Shown here: piece after piece, positions 22,991 to 35,790 of the stretch
Layout of the letters: each line of letters opens with the position of its first letter
Position numbering within the stretch: the first letter of the stretch is position 1
DNA from: Isoetes taiwanensis
Taxonomy: Eukaryota; Streptophyta; Lycopodiopsida; Isoetales; Isoetaceae
DNA length: 64,000 nucleotides
Reading direction: 5' to 3'
Assembly: GCA_021234155.1 (NCBI GenBank)
Contig: JAJEKV010000063.1
Span: forward strand, 8,020,095-8,084,094
Notes under the pieces: model-generated
Told to the model about the DNA's origin: nothing
The model's input: the letters and a program-made list of their open reading frames with translations, nothing else
Databases searched by the model: none
Translations under genes and position numbers: made by a program

Positions 22991-24870
22991 GTTCGGGAAA
23001 CATCACAATATGTATAGCATATAAATACATGGAACGTCACATGGTGACAACGGTTTTGCTGCAAATTTTGTTGTAGCCATGGGACACGACCAAAATGGTC
23101 ATGTTTCATAACTATGCCAACATTGTTCATCAAAGAAGGATGGATGCTGGTAGCTTATTTTCAAGAGAGATTATTTTCCTTGGTCGGTTATCAATTGAGC
23201 GATGAATTGATGATTGTTGTACCTCGATTTAGGCAAGCCTGCTAATAAAAAAAAAAAGAAAAAAAAACTGACAAATAGCTTGGGAGTGGGTTTTAACCAA
23301 TGGTTTGATGGTGATGTTATTTATGCAAATTGCAGAAACAATGGTTTGAAAAAGTTTGGCCTTCGTCTCAAACAATATCTCGTCATGATAACAACTCAAT
23401 ATAAATGAAACAATAAAATTGTTCGTGGATATGCACATCTATCATGGCATGTAGTCAAATTGGAAGAACTTGCGATGACGATCATTATTGATGATCATCA
23501 CGTATAGGGGCAGAAAGGATTAACCTTGCATGTGCAAATAAATGGGTGTAAAACTTCTTGTAAAATTGTCGCTAAGATCCTTAACAATTATATTGTGCAC
23601 TAAAACCCATTATCTGGATGTGTTTGGTCTTAGTTGGTCTTGTCCATAAGCTATCATGAATCATGTATACAATATTCACATTCTATATAGAGCCATGTGC
23701 TTTTAACAATATACTTTCCTTCCTTGTTGGTAGGACCATTGACTTTGCCAAGAAGAGCATTTTAGACAACTGTTTATTCACGATCGATATGGTTTTTGTT
23801 GGAGATCGTGTTGATGTTATACTGGATTTCTTTGCTTATGTTTGTGGCACAGCTTAGTCAATGATGAAAATGGAGCTATATGGAACTATTGAGAGTAGGA
23901 CATCGTACGCTACAATGATTATTATGTTTTTTAAAGAATGTTGCAAATACTTCTAGATAGAGATAATAGTTGTTTGCATGGAACACGAAATTTAAGTAGT
24001 TCATCCCTACTGATGGTGTTATAGTGTCTTGATGGAACTTCCACCTTGCATTGCTCACATACAACTAACAAGAGCAATTGACAAGCTGTCAAGGAAATTA
24101 AAAAACTCTTAGAAAATGTTAAAAAATTCTTGGAAAATGTCAAAGAACAATTGGGCAACTGAAGAACTTGTTTCTTCACTAGAGAACACGTAGACTTTAT
24201 AAAAAGCAGGCCAACTATATTCTATAAGTGAGGTACGCGAAAGCATACTTTTATGCAGAATTTACTGTGTCGTTGGGAAAGAAGGCATGTTCTTCAGAGT
24301 ATCAAGTGGATGAGAAGGTGAGGGTGGACTACTTTAAGATGGAAGCTCCTTTTGACCTCATGATCTGGAGCATAAAAAAAGAGAAATACGCTTTGCAGTC
24401 TCATCCTTCTGGGATGCATATGCAGCAGCGCAAAATGCATGTGCGGCGTGAAGGTGAGAAGAAGTTGTCTGGGGGTAGTGGGGGGAGGAGACTGAGACCA
24501 TGGAGTATGAGACGATGAATGCAGAGGCCATAGAATATATTTGTCTTAAAGGGTATAAAGGTTAGAAGAGAACAAAGGCAATGGTGGGAAGTGTGGCCAA
24601 GTCCCAAACAATGCTTTGGTCTTGGAAAATGGAAACTTATGGGGAATAATCACTTATCCAATGTATATATCCAATATATGAGGGAGGAACACGACCGCTG
24701 GATGAGCGACACGTGGGCAGACGGAGGCCAATGGATTTGCAAGAGGTACACAGATGATGAGGCAAGTACGGATTGTCTCGAGGCTAGGAGACAAGTACAA
24801 ACCTTTTGCAAACTGGATAACTAAACAGCTCTGCATTTCCCATTATGAGCAGTTTCGTGAAAGTTAGTTA
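22991..24870. other. Conserved stretch of unit 1 without recognised gene
   Basis: Nearly identical in unit 2 (33915-35790). It contains an A-rich run (23247-23267) and small frames (23663-23857, 24228-24518, 24591-24824) that keep their length in both copies but carry no motif that I recognise. It could be the distal promoter of the RRM gene or old transposon sequence. Confidence 0.4.
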
Positions 24871-24882
24871 GGAGACCAGCGA

Positions 24883-24895
24883 GGGTTCGAATCCC
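24883..24895 (+). promoter_or_regulatory. tRNA-like B box
   Basis: GGGTTCGAATCCC fits the internal B-box/T-arm of tRNA genes, but no matching acceptor stem or good A box is visible upstream. It is probably the remnant of a tRNA or SINE about 1 kb upstream of the RRM gene. An identical copy is at 35806-35818. Confidence 0.35.
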
Positions 24896-25299
24896 GGCAA
24901 CGTCGCTATTTTAAATTTATTCTTCCAGCTGCGAAGGAGCCCACCATAGCCAAAGCTTTGGAACCAAAAACCTCTTCCCGATCCAAAGCCTCGGCCCAGC
25001 TCCGGCGCCATAGCTCGAAACAAGACAAACCCGCGAATACTCAGCAGCGAAATGCCTGGGCCCTTTCCAATCCAAACAAGAATCATGGAAAGCAATAAAA
25101 AAATGGGGCTAATCCGGTCCGGCGAGGCACCATAGCCAGCAATTGGAGCTAGCGGACAAATGGGTTCTTCAAATTGAAGCACAAGACAGGGTCCAGAAGT
25201 GTTAGGGCAAGCAAAAACAGCGTGGGGATGAGTGGGTATGTGGGGAATTAGAGGGGAGCACGTTAGAAGGATCGGTAAAATAATTCCGGCGACCTCCAT

Positions 25300-25968
25300 A
25301 GCCAGGCAAGGGGCGAGCTCGGTGGTGGGCCGGCGATGAAGAGGGGGCTCTTTTTTTCTGTTTTGGGTGTTCGCAGCTGGCCGGGCCTTTCTTTTCTTAC
25401 CTGGCCATAGTCATTGGGAGCACATGGCTGCTGCAGCGGCAGGGGCTCTTGCTCTACCTGTCTGAACTGAGAGCCCTTTTTCTTCGTCTTCCTTTTGGGT
25501 ACTTGCTTGATCGTCCAACAGCGCCAGATTGCCCACAAATCCAGCGCTTTACAACCCAACAAGACGCCACATCAATTCCTGCCCTTTCTCGAATTCTGTT
25601 CTGTTCTTTTCTGTCTCTCCGCCGGATTTCGGATCTGCTGCCCAAATTCCTCTGCCGTTTGCTCGAATTGCGAACAAATTTTGCCCAAATCGGTGCCCCC
25701 CAGCTTCCAATCCCTGTTTATCTCTGCACCTTTTGGGCTCGATCATGTGCTAAGAATGGACCCAGCCCTTTATGGAATACGAAAAATCGATCACCAGAAA
25801 TGGGCAGAGAGGAAAATCAATCAGCTAGAGTTACTAGACAGAATCGAAGTAGATTCAAGCTTTTCTGCGCAGAGAAACTCGATCGAGTCATAGTTTTAGA
25901 CACATTTTTGAACGGATTAGGCAGATTTTAGGCTTGATAGGAGGTGAGCTTTAGGACCGGAAACAGCT
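25300..25968 (+). other. 5' flank / probable 5' UTR of RRM gene copy 1
   Basis: Pyrimidine-rich stretches (CTGTTCTGTTCTTTTCTGTC at 25595) and overlapping open frames on both strands (25449-25931, 25495-25893) that lack motifs. Both copies keep this stretch almost unchanged. I read it as promoter and leader rather than as a separate gene. No convincing TATA box was fixed. Confidence 0.45.
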
Positions 25969-27615
25969 ATGGCGGATCATGTGGGCAGTGCCGGATCATC
26001 GAGAAGTGGCGGGTTGGGGGGGACCCAATTCGGGGATACGACCCTAACAAAGGTTTTTGTGGGCGGATTGGCCTGGGAAACAGATCGGGACACGATGCGC
26101 AGGTATTTCGAGCAGTTTGGAGACATTTTGGAGGCCGTTGTGATCACAGATAAGAACACAGGTCGCTCTAAAGGATATGGCTTTGTGGGTGCTTCTCTTA
26201 AACAAAAATTTCTTCTGCTTATTCAAGCTTTTCTGATCAGAAAACAGCTTATTCATCCTTGGTTTTGGTCCGGGTTTTTTTTGGATTTTTAGGTCACTTT
26301 TCGTGATCCCGAATCTGCAAGGAGAGCTTGTGTAGATCCAACTCCGGTGATCGATGGCCGAAGGGCGAACTGTAATCTAGCTTCTCTGGGTGTTCGGCAT
26401 CGTTTTGGAACTCCGATTTATACAGGTATATAATCACCGGAACTCCATAGCTGGAATTCTTAAGCTCTGCACTGTTTTAGGGCAATTTTAGTTCTTGGGT
26501 TTGTTCCCTATCACCCATTTCTTTCCATTTCCGATCGTTTCAAGCACACATACGGCGTTTCTGATCGATCCTTTTTGTTGGGTTTTTGTTCCGATCATGG
26601 GAATATCACCCAGCTGGTTTTTAAATTGTTGGGTCTTCTTCCGGATCAACAATTTCTTTCAATTTTGACCTAGCAAGCAGAAAAACTGCCCGTGTTCTTC
26701 ACCTTTTGATCCTAGCAAGCAGGAATAGTGCACTATTTTTTCAGATTAGATGATCTCAGCAACGGAAACATTCTTTAATCATAGTTAGGATTTGTTATTG
26801 ATCGTTCGTTTCCCGTTCAGGAGGCCGGTTTAGGCCCGCCGCTGCAGCACCTCGTTTTGGAGCAACTCCGGCGTACGTTTCTACCTATGCTCAATCGGGA
26901 GCTTTCGCGTATCAACAAGGCTACTATCCATACAGGTGAGTGGATCAATCAGACCTATGCTTCAACTCCGGCGATCAAATTTCTGCACCCAAATTCTTAT
27001 TATTTTTTATTCCTTTTTTCTGCTGATCAGCTATGCAACCTATTCGCCAGAGTACTACGCGCAGGTAAGGGCCCAATTCCTCCATCTTTTAGCTTCAACT
27101 TTGAGTACTCCGGCATTGATTAGCAAACCGAATTTGGGTTTCTGTTTGTAGAATTTGTATGCTCCATATGCTGCGCTTCCACAATTTTATGGCAGCCCAA
27201 ATCCTGCAATCTACACTTATCCAGGACTTGGCCAACCTCTGCAGATGCCGACAAGCTATACCAATTTGCCGCAACAGTATGGATTTCAAGGATCTCACTT
27301 AATTCCTTACAACAGCGGTACTGCAATTAGCAGCATTGCCACAGTTCCTCCATATCTGGCCGGAATTTCAACTCCGACCTCTGTGCCATCTCCAGGTTCG
27401 TAATTTCTCGACACCAATTTTTTTTTTTTCCCTCTTCTCATGAATCATAAACCATTTTTTTCCTTCTGATTTGATTTTTTTTTTGGGTTTCAGGAATTAC
27501 AACTCCGGCGCCAATTCCTCAGCAATTCTCTGTTCCCCCCTTCCATTCCGCCATACTCCCTCGGTTCCGGGCGCTATTCAATCTTCGAGTTGATGAAGAC
27601 ACGACATTCTTTTGA
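25969..27615 (+). CDS. RRM RNA-binding protein (ARP1/RBM24-38 type), copy 1
   Basis: Six exons with GT-AG introns and consistent phases: 25969-26184, 26293-26425, 26821-26935, 27031-27064, 27152-27395 and 27494-27615. One RRM at the N-terminus has RNP2 [10 protein letters not shown] and RNP1 SKGYGFVTF (split by intron 1), then [18 protein letters not shown], typical of plant ARP1-like and animal RBM24/RBM38 proteins that bind mRNA. The rest is Tyr/Pro/Ala/Gln-rich ([18 protein letters not shown]), a probable low-complexity region. The start is the first ATG in frame with the RRM. In the last exon copy 2 reads CCTGCCCC where this copy has CCCCCC, and a later extra C; the result is a different C-terminus that stops at 27613. 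The real end is probably that of copy 2 (SSGA-type, about 280 residues in all). Confidence 0.9.
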
Positions 27616-28132
27616 AGATTTTATAGGTTCCTTACATTCGATATCCTGGATTTTTGTTTCTGGTTCGGGAACTAGATCCGGCATAAATCTTCAAACAAAA
27701 AATCTCTTAGCTCTTATGCATCATCACCTTCATCATTTATTTTGGGAGGTTCGTCGTTTAGTTCCATTCCATCCACCGTACCTGCTCATTCATGGCAACA
27801 AAACCATCGAATCACATTGGTCAGTTGAAGATCTAGAATTCACGGATTTGATCCTGTCCATGAAGATTCTAGCACAGAAATTTAAGCTTCATGGGCTGTT
27901 TTCGCCCATTTCAGAAGAGATATTGATCAGATCACATTTTAGAAACATTGATCAAGCCATCAGTTTGAAGCTCTTTGGAGAGCACGGATTCATCTATCAG
28001 ATTCAGAAGCAGCAGCACGGCATCATTTCATCATTCATCATCATAAAAAGATAAATCAGGACAAACCTATCCCAATCCCATGTAATTTATTTGACATTAA
28101 CAAAAATTTAGATGTTTAGTTAATACGGATCT
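27616..28132 (+). other. 3' UTR of RRM gene copy 1
   Basis: Follows the stop without a splice acceptor of note. The open frame here (27590-28054) is kept in copy 2, where it joins a different upstream frame, so it looks like 3' UTR reading. The stretch ends in AT-rich sequence (ATCATCATAAAAAGATAA) that could hold a polyadenylation site, but there is no perfect AATAAA. Confidence 0.45.
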
Positions 28133-29374
28133 GTGCAATTGTTAATGGGAGGGCAGGCAGGAAGGACCGTGCTGCAGCGGCGAAAAAATGGAGGCAGGTA
28201 CTTGTTCTTCGTCTTTAGTAAAGGTAGTGTGGGCAGCGCCGTAGCTACCCGGAACTGGGGCAAATTGGTTGATGGCTCTGCAAAAATTCAGTTGGGTGTT
28301 GGGGGCAGAGGCTCTGGCAGATCAGAGACCGCCATAGCCAGATCAACCGCAGCTTCTTAAGCTCTGGCGAAAGCGAGAGACAGATAGATATACATTAAAC
28401 AATGAATTTCTTCCCGTCCATCCAGGCATGTGGGCAGCCTGCCCGCCCTGCAGCCTTTCTCTCCTCGGGCAGCCTGCCCGGCCACTGCCCGGTCGGCGGC
28501 GGGCAGTTGCCCGGTCACCTCGTTTCTTCCGTTGGATGCTTCTGTTTCAGCGGTTGCGATTTGGCGTCTGTCTTTACGGCTGCATTTGGATAAGTCGGAC
28601 ACGTGGCTGGTTTAGGGGATAAGCTTGCGTAGTTTAGTGGATTCCATTTGGGTTAGTTATATTCGGAAGTATTTCCATGCTAGATTTGCACTTGTATAAG
28701 TTTAAATTGGAACACAACCCCCCACCCCCACCCCAAGGAAAAAAAAAAAAAACCAAGCAAAAACTTTCAGGCTTCGAAATATTCACTACCTTCATCCCAT
28801 AATTTGCTGATGCATTTCATGCTCCACCGGATTCTCCATATATGCCAATGAGTGTCTACGAGATTTTGCACACAAACCTTTTATTGAAGAGCCTTTACTT
28901 AGAGTGCTCTTCGCACAGTTGATTGTGGTGGTTAATGCTTCCTTGCACTTTGTTTCCCATGCACCAATAAACACCCTTCATCTGTCGCCGTTCTCTGCCA
29001 TCGCAAACTCGCTCCCTCTCCATCATCTCTCCCTTGGGAACAAATCTTGCCCTTCCATTTTAAGCTTACCAGTTCTAAGCTCCAAACTTGTCATGTCTAG
29101 TCGTCTTGTCTTATCTTATCCAACGCTTAAGCTTACATTCTGTAAGCATAGAGGATGTGAGAGCTAGCCATCCTTTGCTAAGTCGAAATGCTCCCTATGG
29201 CTGACATAGTCAAGACATGACCCTCTTTTCTGACACCATGCTTGAAGGTTCTTTGCCATTTGACGAAGAGACGATTGGAATAGGTTACCTTATTTTGTCT
29301 TTTTCACTAAGGTAATTTTATTTTGTTATTTATGTTGTCGAACAAATTGACCTAATATCAATGAACTTCAACGT
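28133..29374. other. GC-rich 3' end of unit 1
   Basis: No gene recognised. At 28433-28515 the sequence GGGCAGCCTGCCCG occurs twice, followed by TGCCCGGTCGGCGGCGGGCA, making a local GC-rich, palindrome-rich patch. An A-run follows at 28738-28752. Open frames in this patch overlap on all strands and are composition effects. Duplicated at 39053-40307. Confidence 0.5.
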
Positions 29375-29389
29375 AGCAATACGTAATAA

Positions 29390-29790
29390 ACATGTTCTTG
29401 ACATGGTATCTCCGGGAGGGACTAGTTTCTCGATCTGGGGAGGACCTCTCCCTCTTCAGGTGTGTAGCTATGGGAGGAGCTTCTGCAGGTGAGGCGACCG
29501 CTGCAAAAGAAATGAGGCGATTATGCAGGGGAGGTGCGGCCAATTATTCTAGATCAATGGCCTTCCAATCCTTGGATATGTCACGAATAATTTTAGAAAG
29601 CGTAAGTTTACACCTAACATTACTTAAAATTCATCCTTATCTATGTTGGTAGTCTTTAATATTTGATTTATTGTGTTTTGGTGATGGGGCTAGTCCCCGG
29701 GTTTTAAATGAAATTTGTTGCCTGCATATGCCGTCCCATAACCCGTTGGGTTCCGTGGGCGTAAGAGCTGCTATGTCATTTCTAGATAAT
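29390..29790 (+). mobile_element. LINE 3' end, second copy
   Basis: Matches 18506-18912 (ACTAGTTTCTCGATCTGGGG, GCCGTCCCATAACCCGTTGG), with small differences. The TCTTA tail is degraded. The coding remnant is shortened to an 86-codon frame (29392-29652). Confidence 0.6.
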
Positions 29791-29848
29791 TTTAAAAAAG
29801 GATTTAAAAGGCTAGCATTAGCATTAAATCTTATCTTATGAGCTATTA

Positions 29849-30127
29849 TAACTAACTCCTTTGGATCACATTTTCTAATATTTTAATAGAAAAGTCCAAA
29901 TTTTTGGTGCAATGGATGAATCTCGTTGAGATCCCCAATCTTAAGTTTTAGATAAATTTATGATTGTCAAAACTCCAAAAATGGTTTTACCATTTTTACT
30001 ATCCCTCCCATAAAAGATACGGAAACCACTAAGGTTGGAAGTTCTCAATCTTAGTCTATCCTATTGCGCAAACATTTTTGGACTTTTCTTGCACTTATGC
30101 TAGAAAATGTGATCCGGAAGTTAGTTA
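29849..30127. mobile_element. MITE with long inverted repeats
   Basis: Left end TAACTAACTCCTTTGGATCA, right end in reverse TAACTAACTTCCGGATCACA. The arms stay similar for at least 60 bases (shared ATTTTCTA and AGAAAAGTCCAAA). About 280 bases long with no frame. A clear target duplication was not found. It lies next to the long-type inverted-end element of unit 2. Confidence 0.7.
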
Positions 30128-30825
30128 CTCTGCATGCATGTCTGATTGGTAGTTCATATAAGCTTAGTCATCTGTCTTAGAGCCTTTATGGTTGGGAATC
30201 CTAATGCTGCATTTTTACATGCATGCAGTGTATTCGCATCAAGCGTCTCTCTCATCGATTGCTTCCTCTTCTCTCTCCCGTGATACCTTTTCTCGAAGTG
30301 AACCCACCCCTCCCCCTTCTTTGTTTATTGTATTTTATCGCGTATAGCGTGATAACCCCTCTGTTGGCGAGTTTTTTATTTTTTTGGCGTGGCATCGTGA
30401 TCAACCCCTCATTACAGGAGGTTTTTGTTTTGTCACGTTTTTTTTATGTGTTGGTGATATGCGGTCTACGAGGTTGGCGGCATCTGTTTTAGACTTCTCC
30501 ATTAGGTAGGTTTTGGGGCGATTTCTTTGCCTTCACGTTTGTCCAAGCCCCTTGCCGAGGAAAACTATCCTAGGGTTTTTCCCGAGAAGCCGAAAGTAAA
30601 TGAGGTTTTAATCCGTGATAAGCTTTCAGCGGGTACCTAATCAAACATCTAATAGCATTGTATTTTATGGGGTCCAAATTATATAATTGGATATTCCCTT
30701 TATTTTTTTCATGGGTAGTTCATGTGTGCGGCTACCCTATCCTCATTAGAAAATCTGCTTTGAGATGAATGAGAAGCCTAGTCTAGGGCGGTTTATTGGT
30801 TTCATCACGAGCCCCATTCTAGAAT
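30128..30825 (+). mobile_element. Inverted-end element, long type, copy 3
   Basis: The right end ACGAGCCCCATTCTAGAAT is intact. The left end is degraded but keeps GCATGCATGT. The internal GGTTTTTCCCGAGAAGCC / GTGATAAGC core is present with many small differences from the unit 1 copy. Confidence 0.6.
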
Positions 30826-31190
30826 CTTCAATTTCTTTTATCAGATAGCCTTTTCTAGGAATACTAGTCCTAGCCTCAATATTAGCAAACACTAGGCTAT
30901 TATTGAAAAGGCATTGATCTGCAATTGCATACCATCTGCTCATGGTTAATCCCCTTTTTTGATCGGCCTCTTACGCAAACACACCCCTATCCTCATAGTT
31001 TTGCAAATACTAGATTATTATCTAAAGATGTTGCCACATAGACATATTATTAGATGCATTGTTCCTTTGCCTTTTAATCCCCTTCCTATCCTTTTTTTGA
31101 CATCTTGATCATCTAGAATTTTTTCCTTCGGACATCCCCTTTTCTTTGGTCGCTCCTCAAGATTTTGCCACTAATATTACTACAATCCAT
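30826..31190 (-). pseudogene. AT-hook-like fragment, unit 2 copy
   Basis: Counterpart of 19684-20073. The phrase LVFANIEARTSIPRKGY is kept, but the frame is broken by small indels before the RPKK motifs, so only a 65-codon frame is left (30746-30943). Confidence 0.45.
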
Positions 31191-33049
31191 GGGATCCTGG
31201 ATTCTATTTCAACGAGGATGTATGTAGACCACAAGAACCACATTCTTGGGGTTTAGAAGCATAGAATTTAGCACAAATCCTGCTCCAGCAAAGACACAGG
31301 ATTAATCAGTTCAAAAACAAAATTTTCAAGTTCATGTATTCAAAATGCAGCTCTATCTAATCCTCTCTACTTATTTAAACTTTTACGCTTTTGAAAATGA
31401 AATCTAGCCCATTCGGCTTTTAGATTTAGACAACCCAATTCCTCATTAAACCCTTCAACCGTCTTTGGCATCCCGAGTTTATAATTGCAACATATTTACC
31501 GAGCTCCATGGGTTTATCACACGAAAATTGAAAATCCACCAGCTCTAGACTAAATAATCTCCTAATTAGTCGGGATGGCTAGGTTCCTGATAATTCTAAG
31601 ATATAGTCAACCAAATTTGTCGAATTTGGAGATGTTGAGGAGCGATCCCATTAATTCTTCCCGAGCATTGGCCGGGGCCTATATATCATCCTATACATCT
31701 ACGAAAAACAAAAAACTTTAAACTATACATCAACGTAAACAATTTATTCATATATATAGACATGCACAAAGCAAAGAAGACCAAAACTTCATCCCGTTTA
31801 TAAATTCTTACACAACGATGACTTCAAGGTGTGAAACTCCTTTCTTTTTTGCCATTTTATAAAACTGGATTCATGGTTTACCCTCGTCAGCTTAAAGAAC
31901 TTATTCTAAAATTTGATATTATTGCATCCCAATTATAAAAAAAATATATTTTATAGTATCATGTAAACAAAACATTCAACTACTAAATTCACTTTGTTTG
32001 GAAAAATAGGAAACAATCAGCCACCATTTCTATACTTAAATCCCTTCTTCCTCTTCCAATCCCCTTTCTTTTTCTTGAATTCCTCCCTTTATCCTAAAAT
32101 TATCCCTACCAAGGTATCAGATATCATGTAAGCAAACCATTCAATGATCATTCCTTTGTTTATTCTTCTATGACCGTTGAGCTTGAATTCTCCCCTTTAA
32201 AAACTTCAGTTTTATTCTTCTATGATTGCATCTCCCTTCCTGAATTGCATTCCCTTCTCAACTCTATCTCTCTATATAGATATAGGTAATTTAGTCTTGT
32301 GCATCACTTTGACACAACATATAAGAAGGAAAATTCATTCTTGGTTAGGACACCTTGAATCGTTGCACAAACGAATCTCTTACCCCTGGCCAATTTCGCC
32401 CTTCTTACTTTGCGTGCATCCCACGCCTTCATCGCCCTCTTCCATTCGGCCTCCCATCCACTTGAATTTTTTCCATCGTCCACCTCATATTTACGTGAGC
32501 CACATCACATACTCCACATACAGCGTATGTACAAATGCATGATCGTCACCATGAATACTTAATAGTGTATCAATTATTCATATTATTAATTAACAAGGTA
32601 AGGTTAGCTAAGTTAGACTTAAAGGGATGCCACCGGTCCAAATCGATTGCACAAGGTAGAGATGCTAACTTTGAGTCACCCAAATAGGAGCTTTCATCCC
32701 AATTTCCGGCAGAATTCGGTGGGGGCGGTTGGAGAGGGAGGAGGAGCTTAATCAACCAACCAGAGAGCATGGAGGACCTGAGAGATGGGAGATCTAGCTC
32801 AGATATCGGTTAGTAAGTTAGTTAGCATGTGATTCTAGATAGAGATGGATGATTAATCTCTTATTGATGTTCTATTTGAAGTTATGAATGGATTTATGAA
32901 TTGTAGTAGTTCTTTTGCTGCACCTCTTGCGCTTGTGGGATTACAAGGGTAGAGACTTAAAGGCTATGTAAAGTAGAGATGCTCCTAGCGAGAATCCCTT
33001 AAATCCTATTAAATGCGACTTTGCACAAGAGAGCCCACCATTTGTGGAT
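31191..33049. other. Non-coding AT-rich stretch of unit 2
   Basis: Counterpart of 20074-22080 with about 100 bases lost and rearranged near 31800-32230, where pieces such as TATCATGTAA appear in altered order. No gene recognised. Confidence 0.5.
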
Positions 33050-33910
33050 GCTATATTGTGATTGAGCACGGATACTGCAGGTGGTGGTGGGTGGAGCCTG
33101 GTGGAGCGGCGAGCTCACGGGCTCTCCTACGTGTGCTAGGCTTATAGTCGGTCACTGTGTGTGGGCCGAGTATGGGTTTGACACCTCCTGGGTCGAAAGG
33201 CAGGTCCAAAAAGGGCCGGCCTCGTCTCGATAGGTGTGATGATCTGACCTTTGGATTTTTGGGGGTTTAAGTCGGGTACGGATGCGGGGGTTGCTGATGT
33301 GGCACGTATCCCCTAGCATACCCAAGGAACCATTGTACCCCCGGGGAAGGGCGCCCCTAACACCGCCCCTCATCCCGGATGAGGGGAGATGTAACTCGGA
33401 GTAGTCTCATAGGGTGAATCTATGAGATTGCATCTCTGGAAGACTACAATCACGCCATAGCATGTTTCAGCCTATCTGCAAAGTGTGCACAGGAGAGGTG
33501 GATGGAGTGGACTACCCTAGCTATTATTCTATGCCAGCCAATGCCATTTATCGTGACTGGCCTCATTAATATCCGAGGCGCGATGGCTTGGTTGGCCCCC
33601 TTTGAGTCCGAGCCCGGTAGAACTCTCATTTATAACGATTTTCATATGTTATGTTGGTATTATCTTGATGTTGTCTTGATGATGGATGGGCCACCCTTCA
33701 AGGTGGTATATTATTTTATATATATTGTTGCTAGGTGCTAACACGTATATATGCTTCCACTATATAGGATTCCCATAGGAGTGGGACAAATGACACCTCC
33801 ATGTCCTTCAGTGGGACACTTGCCCATCACAAGTGGTCCGAAATGAGGAGGGCCCAATGATGATGGAGTAAGCCATGGGAGGGGAAGTTCCGTATTCATA
33901 CCTACAGGGA
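33050..33910 (+). mobile_element. LTR-like repeat, unit 2 copy
   Basis: Counterpart of 22081-22990. Identical for long runs, with clusters of changes at CAG/CTG/CCG sites (for example at 33070-33130, 33340-33385 and 33545-33620). Confidence 0.45.
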
Positions 33911-35790
33911 TCATATAAGTTGGGAAACATCACAATATGTATAGCATATAAATACATGGAACGTCACATGGTGACAACGGTTTTGCTGCAAATTTTGTTG
34001 TAGCCATGGGACACGACCAAAATGGTCATGTTTCATAACTATGCCAACATTGTTCATCAAAGAAGGATGGATGCTGGTAGCTTATTTTCAAGAGAGATTA
34101 TTTTCCTTGGTCGGTTATCAATTGAGCGATGAATTGATGATTGTTGTACCTCGATTTAGGCAAAACCTGCTAATAAAAAAAAAAAAAAAAACAAAAAATA
34201 GCTTGGGAGTGGGTTTTAACCAATGGTTTTGATGGTGATGTTATTTATGCAAATTGCAGAAACAATGGTTTGAAAAAGTTTGGCCTTCGTCTCAAACAAT
34301 ATCTCGTCATGATAACAACTCAATATAAATGAAACAATAAAATTGTTCGTGGATATGCACATCTATCATGGCATGTAGTCAAATTGGAAGAACTTGCGAT
34401 GACGATCATTATTGATGATCATCACGTATAGGGGCAGAAAGGATTAACCTTGCATGTGCAAATAAATGGGTGTAAAACTTCTTGTAAAATTGTCGCTAAG
34501 ATCCTTAACAATTATATTGTGCACTAAAACCCATTATCTGGATGTGTTTTGGTCTTAGTTGGTCTTGTCCATAAGCTATCATGAATCATGTATACAATAT
34601 TCACATTCTATATAGAGCCATGTGCTTTTAACAATATACTTTCCTTCCTTGTTGGTAGGACCATTGACTTTGCCAAGAAGAGCATTTTAGACAACTGTTT
34701 ATTCACGATCGATATGGTTTTTGTTGGAGATCGTGTTGATGTTATACTGGATTTCTTTGCTTATGTTTGTGGCACAGCTTAGTCAATGATGAAAATGGAG
34801 CTATATGGAACTATTGAGAGTAGGACATCGTACGCTACAATGATTATTATGTTTTTTAAAGAATGTTGCAAATACTTCTAGATAGAGATAATAGTTGTTT
34901 GCATGGAACACGAAATTTAAGTAGTTCATCCCTACTGATGGTGTTATAGTGTCTTGATGGAACTTCCACCTTGCATTGCTCACATACAACTAACAAGAGA
35001 AATTGACAAGCTGTCAAGGAAATTAAAAAACTCTTAGAAAATGTTAAAAAATTCTTGGAAAATGTCAAAGAACAATTGGGCAACTGAAGAACTTGTTTCT
35101 TCACTAGAGAACACGTAGACTTTATAAAAAGCAGGCCAACTATATTCTATAAGTGAGGTACGCGAAAGCATACTTTTATGCAGAATTTACTGTGTCGTTG
35201 GGAAAGAAGGCATGTTCTTCAGAGTATCAAGTGGATGAGAAGGTGAGGGTGGACTACTTTAAGATGGAAGCTCCTTTTGACCTCATGATCTGGAGCATAA
35301 AAAAAGAGAAATACGCTTTGCAGTCTCATCCTTCTGGGATGCATATGCAGCAGCGCAAAATGCATGTGCGGCGTGAAGGTGAGAAGAAGTTGTCTGGGGG
35401 TAGTGGGGAGGAGACTGAGACCATGGAGTATGAGACGATGAATGCAGAGGCCATAGAATATATTTGTCTTAAAGGGTATAAAGGTTAGAAGAGAACAAAG
35501 GCAATGGTGGGAAGTGTGGCCAAGTCCCAAACAATGCTTTGGTCTTGGAAAATGGAAACTTATGGGGAATAATCACTTATCCAATGTATATATCCAATAT
35601 ATGAGGGAGGAACACGACCGCTGGATGAGCGACACGTGGGCAGACGGAGGCCAATGGATTTGCAAGAGGTACACAGATGATGAGGCAAGTACGGATTGTC
35701 TCGAGGCTAGGAGACAAGTACAAACCTTTTGCAAACTGGATAACTAAACAGCTCTGCATTTCCCATTATGAGCAGTTTCGTGAAAGTTAG
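33911..35790. other. Conserved stretch of unit 2 without recognised gene
   Basis: Counterpart of 22991-24870, nearly identical. The main difference is the length of the A-run at 34175-34193. Frames 34588-34782, 35153-35488 and 35514-35747 have no recognised motif. Confidence 0.4.

Larger units (their letters stand above)
18506..29374 (+). repeat. Large tandem duplication, unit 1 (about 10.9 kb)
   Basis: Direct repeat of 29390-40307. Both units start ACATGTTCTTGACATGG and end near CAATGAACTTCAACG. Only 15 bases (29375-29389) lie between them. Content in order: LINE 3' end, inverted-end element, AT-hook-like frame, AT-rich DNA, LTR-like repeat, unknown conserved stretch, RRM gene, GC-rich 3' region. 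From about 23000 to 29374 it is nearly identical to its partner. From 18506 to about 23000 it differs by many small clustered changes. Confidence 0.95.

Noticed and set aside
24871-24905. Possible complete tRNA gene upstream of the RRM gene
   Set aside because: Only the T-arm/B box is convincing. No cloverleaf or matching acceptor stem could be drawn from the upstream 60 bases.
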